DNA of 44,624 nucleotides, taken from the NCBI GenBank assembly GCA_023412195.1, contig JAEYNZ010000146.1:1-44624 (forward strand). Reading direction: 5' to 3'. Shown one piece after another: positions 1 to 7,660 of this stretch. The DNA comes from Bacteroidota bacterium (GTDB lineage Bacteria > Bacteroidota > Bacteroidia > Bacteroidales > Prolixibacteraceae). The translations under genes were made by a program, and so were the position numbers. Each line of letters begins with the position of its first letter. Position 1 is the first letter of the stretch. The notes beneath the pieces are model-generated. The model was not told the DNA's origin. It did not search any database and was given only the letters and a program-made list of their open reading frames with translations.

Positions 1-173
1 TATAAATCAAAAGCAGGAGAACCACCAGGGCAGCTTCAATTAAAATGGATTTGAAAATAGAGGGGGTCTAAAAATTAATGGCTAAATGAATTGCCCATAA
101 ATTGGGCTCTACAGATAATAAAATTTATTAATCCCGACTTTAGTCGGTTAACAGTGATTTTAAATATAAAATT

Positions 174-1004
174 ATGAATAAATGGAGAATATTGTTTCTG
201 ATCGTGCTAATGGCAGCAGGAATTTCATGTGGTAATGCAGAGGAGCAACAGAAAAATGATCTGGTGCTGATTAAAACGCCGCACGGCAACATAAAAATTA
301 AACTTTACGATAAGACAGAAGAGCATAAAAAGAATTTTGAGACCCTTGTAAGTGAAGGTTTTTATAACGGATTACTTTTCCATAGGGTCATCAATCAGTT
401 TATGATTCAGGGTGGAGACCCAGAATCAAGGAATGCAAAACCTGAGCAAAAGCTTGGAGGAGGCTCATTGGATTATACAGTTCCGGCAGAGTTTATCCCG
501 GAGTATTTCCACAAGAGGGGTGCTGTTGCTGCAGCACGCAGAGTCGGGCTCACTAATAATTTAAAAAGATCAAGCGCCTCACAGTTTTATATAATTCAGG
601 GACAGATATTCACAGAGGCAGAGCTTGACACCATAGAAATGCAAAGAAATCAGCACATAAAAAATGAACTGGTGAGGGAACATCTGATGGCTGCCGAAAA
701 TGAGATTCAGGTTTTTAGAGACAACAACGACCGGGAGGGCTTTTCTTTAAAAGTGATGGAAATCAGAGACAGAGTCGACAGCATAATTGCAGCAGACAAC
801 CTCCGTTTTCAGTTCACACCAGAACAAAGGAAAGTTTATTCTACTATTGGCGGATATCCTTCCCTCGACGGCGATTACTCCGTTTTTGGGGAAGTTGTGG
901 AAGGCATGGAAGTTGTTGATAAAATTGCCGCGGTTGAAACCGACAAAAACAACCGTCCACTGAAAGATGTTAAAATGGAAATTGAATTGATTAAAAAAGA
1001 ATGA
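174..1004 (+). CDS. Cyclophilin-type peptidyl-prolyl isomerase, lipoprotein
   Basis: Predicted periplasmic or membrane-anchored prolyl cis-trans isomerase that speeds protein folding. Residues 1-19 form a lipoprotein signal with a lipobox ending GISC (Cys19). The cyclophilin fold follows from about residue 30: FHRV with the catalytic Arg71, Phe76 and Gln79 in FMIQGGD, SQFYIIQG around 136-143, and the final FGEVVEGMEVVDKIA block. Between the SQF block and the C-terminal strand lies a charged helical insert (about 145-225), which makes this protein (276 aa) longer than minimal cyclophilins (about 165 aa). The human-CypA-like His126 position reads Tyr (DGDYSVFGE), as in many bacterial members. 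It is the first of three consecutive cyclophilin genes, and its TGA overlaps the next ATG by 4 bp (ATGA), so translational coupling is likely. Family assignment is firm; the client proteins are unknown. Confidence 0.93.
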   Translation: MNKWRILFLIVLMAAGISCGNAEEQQKNDLVLIKTPHGNIKIKLYDKTEEHKKNFETLVSEGFYNGLLFHRVINQFMIQGGDPESRNAKPEQKLGGGSLDYTVPAEFIPEYFHKRGAVAAARRVGLTNNLKRSSASQFYIIQGQIFTEAELDTIEMQRNQHIKNELVREHLMAAENEIQVFRDNNDREGFSLKVMEIRDRVDSIIAADNLRFQFTPEQRKVYSTIGGYPSLDGDYSVFGEVVEGMEVVDKIAAVETDKNNRPLKDVKMEIELIKKE

Positions 1005-1810
1005 TTCAACTGTTTGCTGTATTTTGGTTTATGTTCTTTTCCCTGACAGTCTTTTCCCAGTCTGCAACAGTCAGGATATCGACAAATATGGGGGATATGA
1101 CTTTTCTGTTGTATGATGATACTCCAAAGCACAGGGATTCCTTTCTGCAGCTGGTAAGGGAAAATTATTTTGACGGCACTTTATTTTACAGGGTAATACA
1201 AGACTTTCTGATACAGGGAGGTTCAAAGAGTTCAAAAAATGCTCCACCCGGGAAAAGAATCGGGTATGGAGATCCGGACAAGACAGTGGACGATGAAATA
1301 CTTCCACACTATTTTCATAAAAAAGGAGCTTTATGTGCTCCAAGGCAACCCGATGATGTGAATCCATTCAAGCAATCCGACATTTCACAGTTTTTTATTA
1401 TCAAAGGCAGAGTATATTCGGAAGGAGAACTTGATACCATGGAAATTGCTGTTAACAGGCCAATCCGCAATAAGATCATCAACAAATATATGAATGATGA
1501 AACACGTTCAAAATTAAAGGAACTGAAAGAAAATAAAGAAGTGGAGGCATTCCGGGAGATTGCTGACCAGATAAAACAACAAATCGAGACGGATTACAAG
1601 CTACAAAGGGGACTCCTTCAATTTTCTGATGAACAACGCCAAGCTTATACAACAGTTGGAGGTTATCCCGATCTTGACGGCAAGTACACTATATTTGGAG
1701 AATGCATCTCGGGATTCGAAACTATTGATAAAATTGCTGCCCTTCCTGCTGACGAAAACAACCGCCCGTTTACTGATGTTAAAATCGCAATAACTATTTT
1801 GAAAAATTAA
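1001..1810 (+). CDS. Cyclophilin-type peptidyl-prolyl isomerase, secreted
   Basis: Second cyclophilin of the tandem set, 269 aa. It has a cleavable signal peptide (hydrophobic to about residue 18, cleavage probably near VFSQ-SA) and no lipobox Cys, so it is predicted to be soluble in the periplasm. The core motifs are present: LFYRV (Arg64; Tyr replaces the usual His before Arg), DFLIQGGS with Phe69 and Gln72, SQFFIIKG, and FGECISGFETIDKIA near the end. It carries the same kind of charged helical insert (about 140-215) as the upstream paralogue, so the two probably arose by duplication. Its start overlaps the upstream stop by 4 bp, and the next gene begins directly after its stop (1810/1811), giving a tight three-gene operon. 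Confidence 0.92.
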   Translation: MIQLFAVFWFMFFSLTVFSQSATVRISTNMGDMTFLLYDDTPKHRDSFLQLVRENYFDGTLFYRVIQDFLIQGGSKSSKNAPPGKRIGYGDPDKTVDDEILPHYFHKKGALCAPRQPDDVNPFKQSDISQFFIIKGRVYSEGELDTMEIAVNRPIRNKIINKYMNDETRSKLKELKENKEVEAFREIADQIKQQIETDYKLQRGLLQFSDEQRQAYTTVGGYPDLDGKYTIFGECISGFETIDKIAALPADENNRPFTDVKIAITILKN

Positions 1811-3127
1811 ATGAAATTTCTTTTTCCCGTATTCCTGATGATGTTTCTATTCTCCTGCAACCGAAACGGAGATAAGAAAGGAGCTGATGACCCGGTTGCC
1901 CGGCAGGAGCAGCAACAGGATACCGGTTGGGAGGATGCTTTTCATTCAGTTGTATCTTTAATTTCATATGATGGCGAAAGAATACTTGAAAGCGGACAAG
2001 GGTTTTTTGTTAACGACAGCCTGATTGTCGCCAGATATTCGATGGTAAGACAGGCTAATAATGTTGTGGTATCACCTTTAGATTCCGATGAAAAATATAC
2101 TCTGAAAGAATATATTGCTGTAGACAGAATAAATGATCTGATTTTACTTAAATCGGGTAAACTGAAACGCAAACCTGTGGAATTACTGGATGGAAATGCT
2201 TCAAATGGTTCAAAAACCATTTATCTCTCAGCTACCCCCGGGGGAACAATTCAGCTTTTTTCCGGCCAGTTGCATAACCTTTCAACCATTCAGGGAACAA
2301 GGTTATACCGGATTTCAAACCGCATCAGAAATCAGAATTTTGGGTCACCCGTTTTTACATCCGACAGAAAGGCCATAGGTGTTGCTTTTTCTGATGTTGT
2401 GAGTTACCAGTTACAGAGCCTGGTTATCCCGTCAACTTTTATACTCAGGTTGCTTGAAAAACAAAATGATGAACCTATGGAACTTGAATCACTGCGTTCA
2501 GCTTCCACAGGAATGGCAGAAGCAGAAATCAGAAACATTAAAGGATTTCTCCTTGAGACAGACATGGGCAACATTACCATCAGGCTTTATAATAAGACTC
2601 CGGAATACAGGGATAATTTTATCAGGCTGGTTAATGAACAATTTTATGACAGCTTATTAATTCACCGCGTTATTTCCAGGTTTGGGATACAGACAGGAGC
2701 TGCCGATACCCGCTATGCAGAAAAAGGAGATATTATCGGATGGAAAGGGCCTGGTTATACTCTACCGGCTCATATTGAAAAAGATTTGTTTCACAGGCGC
2801 GGCACCATAGGCTCACCCCGGAAGCCTGAAACTGAAAATCAGCGCAGAAGGTCCGACGGATCGCAGTTTTATATCGTTTCAGGCAGAAGATACACTGATC
2901 GTGAATTGGATGAACTTGAAAAAGAAAATAATTACCAATTTTCAGGCCTTCAGCGCCAGGTTTACAAAACAGAAGGAGGAGCTCCTCATCTTGACGGTAG
3001 CTATACCGTTTTTGGAGAAGTGATTTCGGGAATGGATGTGGTAGACAAAATTGTGCAGGTAGAAACCGACAGCGACTGGAGGCCACTGGAAGATATCAGA
3101 CTCCGGAAAGTAACTATATTAAAATAA
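1811..3127 (+). CDS. Degenerate trypsin-like domain fused to cyclophilin, lipoprotein
   Basis: Two-domain envelope lipoprotein of 438 aa with lipobox FLFSC (Cys16). Residues about 43-215 resemble an HtrA/S1C trypsin-like fold: GQGFFV, then IVARYSMV where the family has the catalytic His (aligned residue Ser77), DRINDLILLK with Asp109 kept, and NQNFGSPVF where GNSGGP would stand, putting Phe177 at the nucleophile Ser. Two of the three triad residues are therefore missing by eye alignment, which suggests a pseudoprotease that may bind substrates. Residues about 244-438 are a cyclophilin domain with IHRV (Arg286), Phe291, Gln294, SQFYIV and FGEVISGMDVVDKI. This domain lacks most of the helical insert of the two upstream paralogues. 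The 3' end overlaps the convergent HAD gene by 9 bp. Confidence 0.88.
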   Translation: MKFLFPVFLMMFLFSCNRNGDKKGADDPVARQEQQQDTGWEDAFHSVVSLISYDGERILESGQGFFVNDSLIVARYSMVRQANNVVVSPLDSDEKYTLKEYIAVDRINDLILLKSGKLKRKPVELLDGNASNGSKTIYLSATPGGTIQLFSGQLHNLSTIQGTRLYRISNRIRNQNFGSPVFTSDRKAIGVAFSDVVSYQLQSLVIPSTFILRLLEKQNDEPMELESLRSASTGMAEAEIRNIKGFLLETDMGNITIRLYNKTPEYRDNFIRLVNEQFYDSLLIHRVISRFGIQTGAADTRYAEKGDIIGWKGPGYTLPAHIEKDLFHRRGTIGSPRKPETENQRRRSDGSQFYIVSGRRYTDRELDELEKENNYQFSGLQRQVYKTEGGAPHLDGSYTVFGEVISGMDVVDKIVQVETDSDWRPLEDIRLRKVTILK

Positions 3128-3742
3128 ATCTCCTATTTCACTTCCGTTTACCAGCCAGTGGGTTCTCATCCCGGCCATTTGTGCTCCCCTTATATTTTTT
3201 TCAAGATCATCGATGAAAAGTGTTTCTTCAGGAATGATTCCGGCCTGGGACATCATCTTCCTGTATGAGGCAAGTTCAGGTTTCCTTTCATGCAACTCAT
3301 GCGAATAATAGTCCTTATGAAAAAGTGATGAAAATTCAATTCCATGTTCTTTTTTAAATTGTGCGTGAAGCCGGCTGATATGAATAATATTCGTATTGCT
3401 GAAGAGATACAACCTGTACTTCTCTTTAAGTTTTTGCACAACTTCAACACGATGTGCAGGAACATCCAGGATCATAGCGCTCCAGGCATCATCAATGTTC
3501 TGATCTGTGGCATCAGGGTTGTTTAATATCTGCCGGACACGCGCCCTGAACTTTTCAGGAGTAATCCGACCCACTTCCAGATCATAAAATACCGGATCGG
3601 CATAGGCCTGCTGGCTGTCAACCACTTCTTCATTCAATCCAAGTTTTTTAAAAGCCTTGATGGAAGCATCGAAATCGAGGTTTAACAATACATTTCCAAG
3701 ATCAAATACAATGTTTTTTATACCTGCAAGCTGTAACTCCAT
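3119..3742 (-). CDS. HAD-superfamily hydrolase, YihX-like (subfamily IA)
   Basis: Cytoplasmic HAD phosphatase of 207 aa. Motif I is VFDLGNVLL with nucleophile Asp14; the usual second Asp of DxD is Gly, as in YihX-type sugar-phosphate phosphatases, whose DLGNV sequence this matches. Motif II is LFSNTN (Ser115), motif III the Lys in HERKPE (Lys154), and motif IV LFIDDLEKNI (Asp178/Asp179). The cap segment lies between about residues 20 and 95. By family resemblance it may dephosphorylate a hexose-1-phosphate or another small phosphate ester, but substrate range is broad in this group. It converges on the cyclophilin operon with a 9-bp overlap of coding ends. Confidence 0.88.
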   Translation of the reverse strand: MELQLAGIKNIVFDLGNVLLNLDFDASIKAFKKLGLNEEVVDSQQAYADPVFYDLEVGRITPEKFRARVRQILNNPDATDQNIDDAWSAMILDVPAHRVEVVQKLKEKYRLYLFSNTNIIHISRLHAQFKKEHGIEFSSLFHKDYYSHELHERKPELASYRKMMSQAGIIPEETLFIDDLEKNIRGAQMAGMRTHWLVNGSEIGDLF

Positions 3743-3874
3743 AGTTTTATATAATGATGAATATAATAATAATTACTAATCCAACTTGGCACAACATTTG
3801 ATAAGTTTAGTTATGAACCGTTCAGTTAGTACTATATATTGAGCCATCTACTAGAGTTGGCTTTTTAATTCCCG

Positions 3875-3903
3875 GCGGCATCCTAAAAGATGCCGCTTTT
3901 TTT
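3875..3903 (+). terminator. Intrinsic terminator without an obvious upstream gene
   Basis: An 8-bp stem, GCGGCATC (3875-3882) with GATGCCGC (3889-3896), has a 6-nt loop and is followed by seven T. It is oriented to stop plus-strand transcription, yet the gene just upstream (3119-3742) is on the minus strand. It may end a short untranslated transcript starting in 3743-3874, or read-through from the cyclophilin operon. Confidence 0.7.
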
Positions 3904-3967
3904 GTACATAACAACCAGTTTGAAAAGTTATTGTTTAAATTCTGCTTCACCCGGATTTATTATTGGT

Positions 3968-4678
3968 TCAAGAAAAAGAATCTTCCATTCCAAGCTTTTT
4001 CTTCCATTTTTTAAACGCAGGATAAACTTTTTCCACCTTCATTTTTTTACCGTGCGCCGGATATATATCTTCAATGCCCATATCAAAAATCTTCTTCCAG
4101 GTGATAAGCAGCGCTGAGGCATTTTCTGCAAAATGTGGAAATTTAGATCCATAAATCAGATTCATGAAAACATCACCACAGATGATGGATTTGTCAAGAA
4201 TCACTGACTGGGAACCGGTTGAATGACCAGGGGTGGAAATTACTTTCCCTTTTATTCCAAAAGCTGAAAGATCAAATTCATCATCATTTATAAGATCAGC
4301 CATAAATGGTTCAGGGGAGGCAAACCGTGGGACAAATAATTTTCCAAGTTTAGTTAAAAATTTCGTATAGAACCTTTGTCCGGGAGGTATAGGGATAAAA
4401 CCCTGCTTAAGATTTTCATATTCGTTTCTGTGCACCAGGACACGGGCACCTGTTAATTTTTGAAGCTCTGATAGGTTTCCGGTATGGTCATAATGAGTAT
4501 GGGTCAGAATGATAAGTTTGATGTCGGCAGGATTGATTTTATTTTGTCGGAAAAACCGGTCAAACTGATGAATGTTCCCTTTCACTCCGGTATCAACCAG
4601 TATAGAATTTTCACCATTCAGAATAAGTACAGCATTGGAATACCCAATTCTTTTCCAGCGGATGATAAGATTTGTCAT
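3968..4678 (-). CDS. Metallo-beta-lactamase-fold hydrolase
   Basis: MBL-fold metalloenzyme. The metal motif HTHYDHTG (HxHxDH) is complete, preceded by ILVDTG on the strand that leads into the site; later ligands are suggested by STPGHSTGS and YPAHGKK. I start it at ATG 4678, giving 236 aa beginning MTNLIIRWKR. The reading frame stays open a further 18 codons upstream, but that extension is not conserved-looking and runs into the pheS upstream region. There is no signal peptide from this start, so a cytoplasmic location is likely. The substrate is unknown: the family includes glyoxalase II-like thioesterases, lactonases and quorum-quenching enzymes. It is divergent from pheS. Confidence 0.88.
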   Translation of the reverse strand: MTNLIIRWKRIGYSNAVLILNGENSILVDTGVKGNIHQFDRFFRQNKINPADIKLIILTHTHYDHTGNLSELQKLTGARVLVHRNEYENLKQGFIPIPPGQRFYTKFLTKLGKLFVPRFASPEPFMADLINDDEFDLSAFGIKGKVISTPGHSTGSQSVILDKSIICGDVFMNLIYGSKFPHFAENASALLITWKKIFDMGIEDIYPAHGKKMKVEKVYPAFKKWKKKLGMEDSFS

Positions 4679-4790
4679 TTTTAATACATTTAGTGTAAAA
4701 ATAGGAAGGCTTTTTATTACTACCTCTCCCAATCCTTTAATATTTATTAATCGGATAAATCGGATGTGGTGTCGTTATTAACTGAATGAT

Positions 4791-4798
4791 TATCTTTG
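4791..4798 (+). promoter_or_regulatory. Bacteroidetes-type -7 element before pheS
   Basis: TATCTTTG matches the Bacteroidetes consensus TAnnTTTG and lies 25 nt before the pheS ATG. No good -33 TTTG is seen at the expected distance, only a weak TGG near 4767. The predicted transcript leader is about 20 nt. Confidence 0.5.
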
Positions 4799-4823
4799 GA
4801 GGCTAATTTTTTACAGGAATATC

Positions 4824-5843
4824 ATGTTGGACAGAATTCATGTCATACATCAGGAAATAGAAAATTTGTCTGCCTCTTCAATAGAAGAAGTTGAGAACCA
4901 TAGAATCAGCTACATCAGCAAAAAGGGCAGTATCAGTCAGTTGTTTAATGATTTCAAGAATGTGCCGGGTGATCAAAAGAAGGAAGTTGGTAAATTACTC
5001 AATGAACTGAAAGATTTTGCTCTTGAAAAAATCAATTCCCTGCGTGACAGCTTCCTGTTGAAGGAATCTGAAAAATCAGGTACAGATCTGACGATGCCAG
5101 GAGAATCTTTAAAACTGGGAACACGGCATCCTCTTTCACTGGTACGAAATGAAATCATACAGATTTTTGGCAGACTGGGATTTATTGTTGCAGAAGGTCC
5201 TGAGATTGAAGATGACTGGCATGTTTTTTCAGCATTGAATTTTCCACCGGAACATCCTGCCCGCGATATGCAGGACACCTTCTTTATTGAAAAAAATCCA
5301 GATGTTCTGTTACGAACCCATACATCGAGTGTCCAGATAAGGGTAATGGAGAAAAGCCAGCCACCCATCAGGGCGATTTTCCCCGGAAGGGTATTTCGCA
5401 ATGAAGCCATTTCTGCAAGGTCGCATTGCATATTTCATCAGGTAGAAGGGTTGTATGTCGATGAAAATGTTTCGTTTGCTGATTTGAAACAAACCTTATT
5501 ATACTTCGCCAGGGAATTATTTGGCGAAAACACGCAGATCAGGTTGCGTCCTTCCTATTTTCCATTTACTGAACCAAGCGCTGAAATGGATGTAAGTTGC
5601 TCAATTTGCGGAGGAAAAGGCTGCAATGTATGCAAATACTCAGGTTGGCTGGAAATACTTGGTTGCGGTATGGTAGATCCCAATGTCCTTGAAGCCTGCA
5701 ACATCGACAGTGTGAAGTATACAGGATTCGCATTTGGTATGGGAATAGAGCGCATTGCCATGCTTCGGTACGGCATCAGGGACATCCGTCATTTTTTTGA
5801 AAATGATCTCAGGTTCCTGAGACAGTTTGAATCATCAGTATAA
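4824..5843 (+). CDS. pheS: Phenylalanyl-tRNA synthetase alpha subunit
   Basis: Catalytic subunit of the class II phenylalanyl-tRNA synthetase, which works as (alpha-beta)2 with PheT to charge tRNA-Phe. At 339 aa it has the usual length. An N-terminal coiled-coil tRNA-binding arm covers about 1-85. Motif 2 is the PGRVFRNEAISARSH block (187-201) with FHQVEGLYVDE after it, and motif 3 is GFAFGMGIERIAMLRYGI (301-318). A CxxC-x4-CxxC knuckle (Cys259, 262, 267, 270) precedes the LGCGMVDPNVLE signature and could bind zinc or be structural. pheT is not adjacent. A perfect TAnnTTTG element stands just upstream, so it is probably transcribed alone. Confidence 0.97.
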   Translation: MLDRIHVIHQEIENLSASSIEEVENHRISYISKKGSISQLFNDFKNVPGDQKKEVGKLLNELKDFALEKINSLRDSFLLKESEKSGTDLTMPGESLKLGTRHPLSLVRNEIIQIFGRLGFIVAEGPEIEDDWHVFSALNFPPEHPARDMQDTFFIEKNPDVLLRTHTSSVQIRVMEKSQPPIRAIFPGRVFRNEAISARSHCIFHQVEGLYVDENVSFADLKQTLLYFARELFGENTQIRLRPSYFPFTEPSAEMDVSCSICGGKGCNVCKYSGWLEILGCGMVDPNVLEACNIDSVKYTGFAFGMGIERIAMLRYGIRDIRHFFENDLRFLRQFESSV

Positions 5844-5908
5844 CCTGTTTACGGTTTTCTTGTTTACCGGTCCGTTTTAACTGTTCGTCGGGTAAAAAAC
5901 CTCGTTGA

Positions 5909-5916
5909 TAGTTTTG
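5909..5916 (+). promoter_or_regulatory. Candidate -7 element for the secreted protein at 5986
   Basis: TAGTTTTG matches TAnnTTTG and lies about 70 nt before the chosen ATG at 5986. No clear -33 element was found, so this is a weak call. Confidence 0.35.
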
Positions 5917-5985
5917 ACCTGCGTTTGCTGTAACCAATCGATGCAAACGGGGTCTATACTATTGAAACAATTAAAACAGAAAACA

Positions 5986-6573
5986 ATGAAAACAAAGAGT
6001 ATGGCATTTTCTGCCCTGGCACTACTTGTTGCAGTAACAGTATCTGCCACCAAACTTCCCACGATGAACGTTATCCCTGTTCAGAAAGAAAAAGCACTGG
6101 TCGCTTTTGAATGCGCCTCACCTTCTGATTTTGAACTTTCAATTCAAAACAGCAATGGCGAAACCCTTTATTACAAGAAATCTGAAAAACCGGTTCAATC
6201 CTTCAGCACCGTAGTCAATTTTCATGAGCTTGAAACCGGCAGTTATGATGTAAGTCTTACTTATGGCAATTGTAAACTGAGCCGTGAAGTAACCATTCTT
6301 AAAAATGGAAATATAGCGATAGGAGAAGAAATTACACAGTTTGCACCCAGTTATAAGTTTGAAGACAACCTGTTGAAGGTATCATATTTGAACAAAAAGC
6401 TCCGGAATGTTAATATGTCAATTTATCAGGATGGCACATATATAGCAGGAAAAAAGCTTGGAAAAGACATGTGTATACAGAAAATCTTTGATTTGTCAAA
6501 ACTGGACCATGGAAAATATGAAGTGGTTTTAAGTGACCGTGAAAATGAATATGCTTTTCTGGTAGAAAAGTGA
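5986..6573 (+). CDS. Secreted protein of unknown function
   Basis: I do not recognise the family with certainty. The frame is open from 5905, but ATG 5986 gives a typical signal peptide (MKTKSMAF, hydrophobic stretch, cleavage near VSA-TK) and 195 aa, so this start is preferred. The mature part is rich in beta-strand pattern and seems to hold two similar sandwich-like halves: one around SIQNSNGETLYYK ending in YDVSLTYG, the other around MSIYQDGTYIAGKK ending in YEVVLSD. This resembles the small DUF3244 or secretion-tail-like beta proteins of Bacteroidetes. No catalytic motif is visible. It is followed by an intrinsic terminator at 6600-6633, so it is probably a single-gene unit. Confidence 0.75.
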   Translation: MKTKSMAFSALALLVAVTVSATKLPTMNVIPVQKEKALVAFECASPSDFELSIQNSNGETLYYKKSEKPVQSFSTVVNFHELETGSYDVSLTYGNCKLSREVTILKNGNIAIGEEITQFAPSYKFEDNLLKVSYLNKKLRNVNMSIYQDGTYIAGKKLGKDMCIQKIFDLSKLDHGKYEVVLSDRENEYAFLVEK

Positions 6574-6599
6574 GGAGTTAGGGAAAAGAGTTGTTAATG

Positions 6600-6633
6600 A
6601 AAGCTCCGGATAGATTCCGGGGCTTTCCTTTTA
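6600..6633 (+). terminator. Intrinsic terminator
   Basis: The 11-nt arm 6600-6610 pairs with 6616-6626 (one G-T pair) around a 5-nt loop, followed by a pyrimidine and T-rich tail. It ends the gene at 5986-6573 and separates it from the transport locus. Confidence 0.75.
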
Positions 6634-6713
6634 TTATATTTAATCCAGTCAGGAAGTCTGCAAAATAAATTTCGAAGACTTTAAACTATTTAGGGGTACT
6701 CAAGTCCAAACCT

Positions 6714-7640
6714 GTGTGCAATAAAAATGAAAAGAAAAAAGCCGTGCAAATCAAGATTGAAAACTTAAACAAGGTCTACAGTAACGGGAACTACGCAATC
6801 AAAAACCTTAATCTGGAAATACCCAACGGAATGTTCGGATTACTTGGTCCTAACGGGGCAGGTAAATCAACTTTAATGCGGATTTTAGTTACCTTGATGA
6901 AACCTTCCAATGGGAAAGTAACCGTAAACGGGGAGCTGGATCTTTCTAAAAACCGGCGGGAAATAAGATCCATGTTAGGTTATCTTCCTCAGGATTTCAG
7001 TTTTTTTTCAAAACTTAAAACCTATGAATTTCTTGATTATGCTGCACGTCTTGCAGGTATGAAGAACAGTTCCACAAGAAAAACCGCTGTTGATAAAATG
7101 CTTGAAGAAGTAGGATTATATGAAGCCCGTGACAGGAATGCAAATAAGTTATCGGGAGGTATGAAGAGAAGGCTTGGTATTGCGCAGGCATTAATCAACA
7201 ATCCAAAAATCATCATAGTAGATGAACCAACTACAGGGCTGGACCCGGAGGAACGCATCCGGTTCAGAAACCTTTTAACCAATATCAGCACACAGGATGT
7301 TATCATCATTCTGTCAACCCATATTGTTGGTGATATTTCAAGCACCTGCGATAACATGGCCCTTTTGAACAGAGGAGAACTTGCTTTCTCCGGCTCACCT
7401 GAACAACTGGTAAAGGAGGCAAGGGGAAATGTATGGCTCATTAATGCCACAGAAACAGAGTACCTGGAGATCAATGAGAAATTCCCTGTTATATCAACCA
7501 TTCCTATTGAAGGAGGATGGGAAGTGCAGGTTGTGGCACCCGAAATCAATGGATACTATGGTAAACAGATAGAGCCAAATCTTGAACATGCCTATGTTCA
7601 CTTTATGGAAAATAAACTGAATCAATGGTCTAAGTCATAA
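6714..7640 (+). CDS. ABC transporter ATP-binding protein
   Basis: Cytoplasmic ABC ATPase that would power the adjacent ABC-2 permease. Walker A is GPNGAGKST (45-53), the Q-loop is LPQDF (Gln93), the signature LSGGMKRR (146-153), Walker B IIIVDEPTTGLDP, and the H-loop STHI (His203), so it appears catalytically complete. At 308 aa it has a C-terminal extension of about 80 aa after the nucleotide domain, as in ABC-2 exporters. The frame opens with GTG at 6714 and has no in-frame ATG before Walker A; a second GTG at 6744 is equally possible. It is closely similar to the ABC domain at the end of the 16825-21540 gene (shared MFGLLGPNGAGKST and ERIRFRNLL). First gene of the seven-gene locus, 20 bp before the permease. 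Confidence 0.94.
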   Translation: MCNKNEKKKAVQIKIENLNKVYSNGNYAIKNLNLEIPNGMFGLLGPNGAGKSTLMRILVTLMKPSNGKVTVNGELDLSKNRREIRSMLGYLPQDFSFFSKLKTYEFLDYAARLAGMKNSSTRKTAVDKMLEEVGLYEARDRNANKLSGGMKRRLGIAQALINNPKIIIVDEPTTGLDPEERIRFRNLLTNISTQDVIIILSTHIVGDISSTCDNMALLNRGELAFSGSPEQLVKEARGNVWLINATETEYLEINEKFPVISTIPIEGGWEVQVVAPEINGYYGKQIEPNLEHAYVHFMENKLNQWSKS

Positions 7641-7660
7641 TATTAATTAATCAGTCTGAA

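Noticed and set aside
1..70. Minus-strand frame encoding a hydrophobic stretch (ending ALVVLLLLIY) at the window edge
   Set aside because: Only about 20 codons, with no ATG, GTG or TTG start and a stop just upstream. It could be the start of a divergent membrane protein, but cannot be supported.
93..147. Two short hairpins (GCCCA/TGGGC and CCGACT/AGTCGG) before the cyclophilin operon
   Set aside because: No T-run follows either, so they are not terminators, and no repeat copies were seen elsewhere in the window.
7037..7549. Long minus-strand frames inside ABC, RND and SusC genes (for example 170 codons here)
   Set aside because: Shadows of strongly conserved plus- or minus-strand genes, with low-complexity Ser/Ile-rich translations and no recognisable domain.
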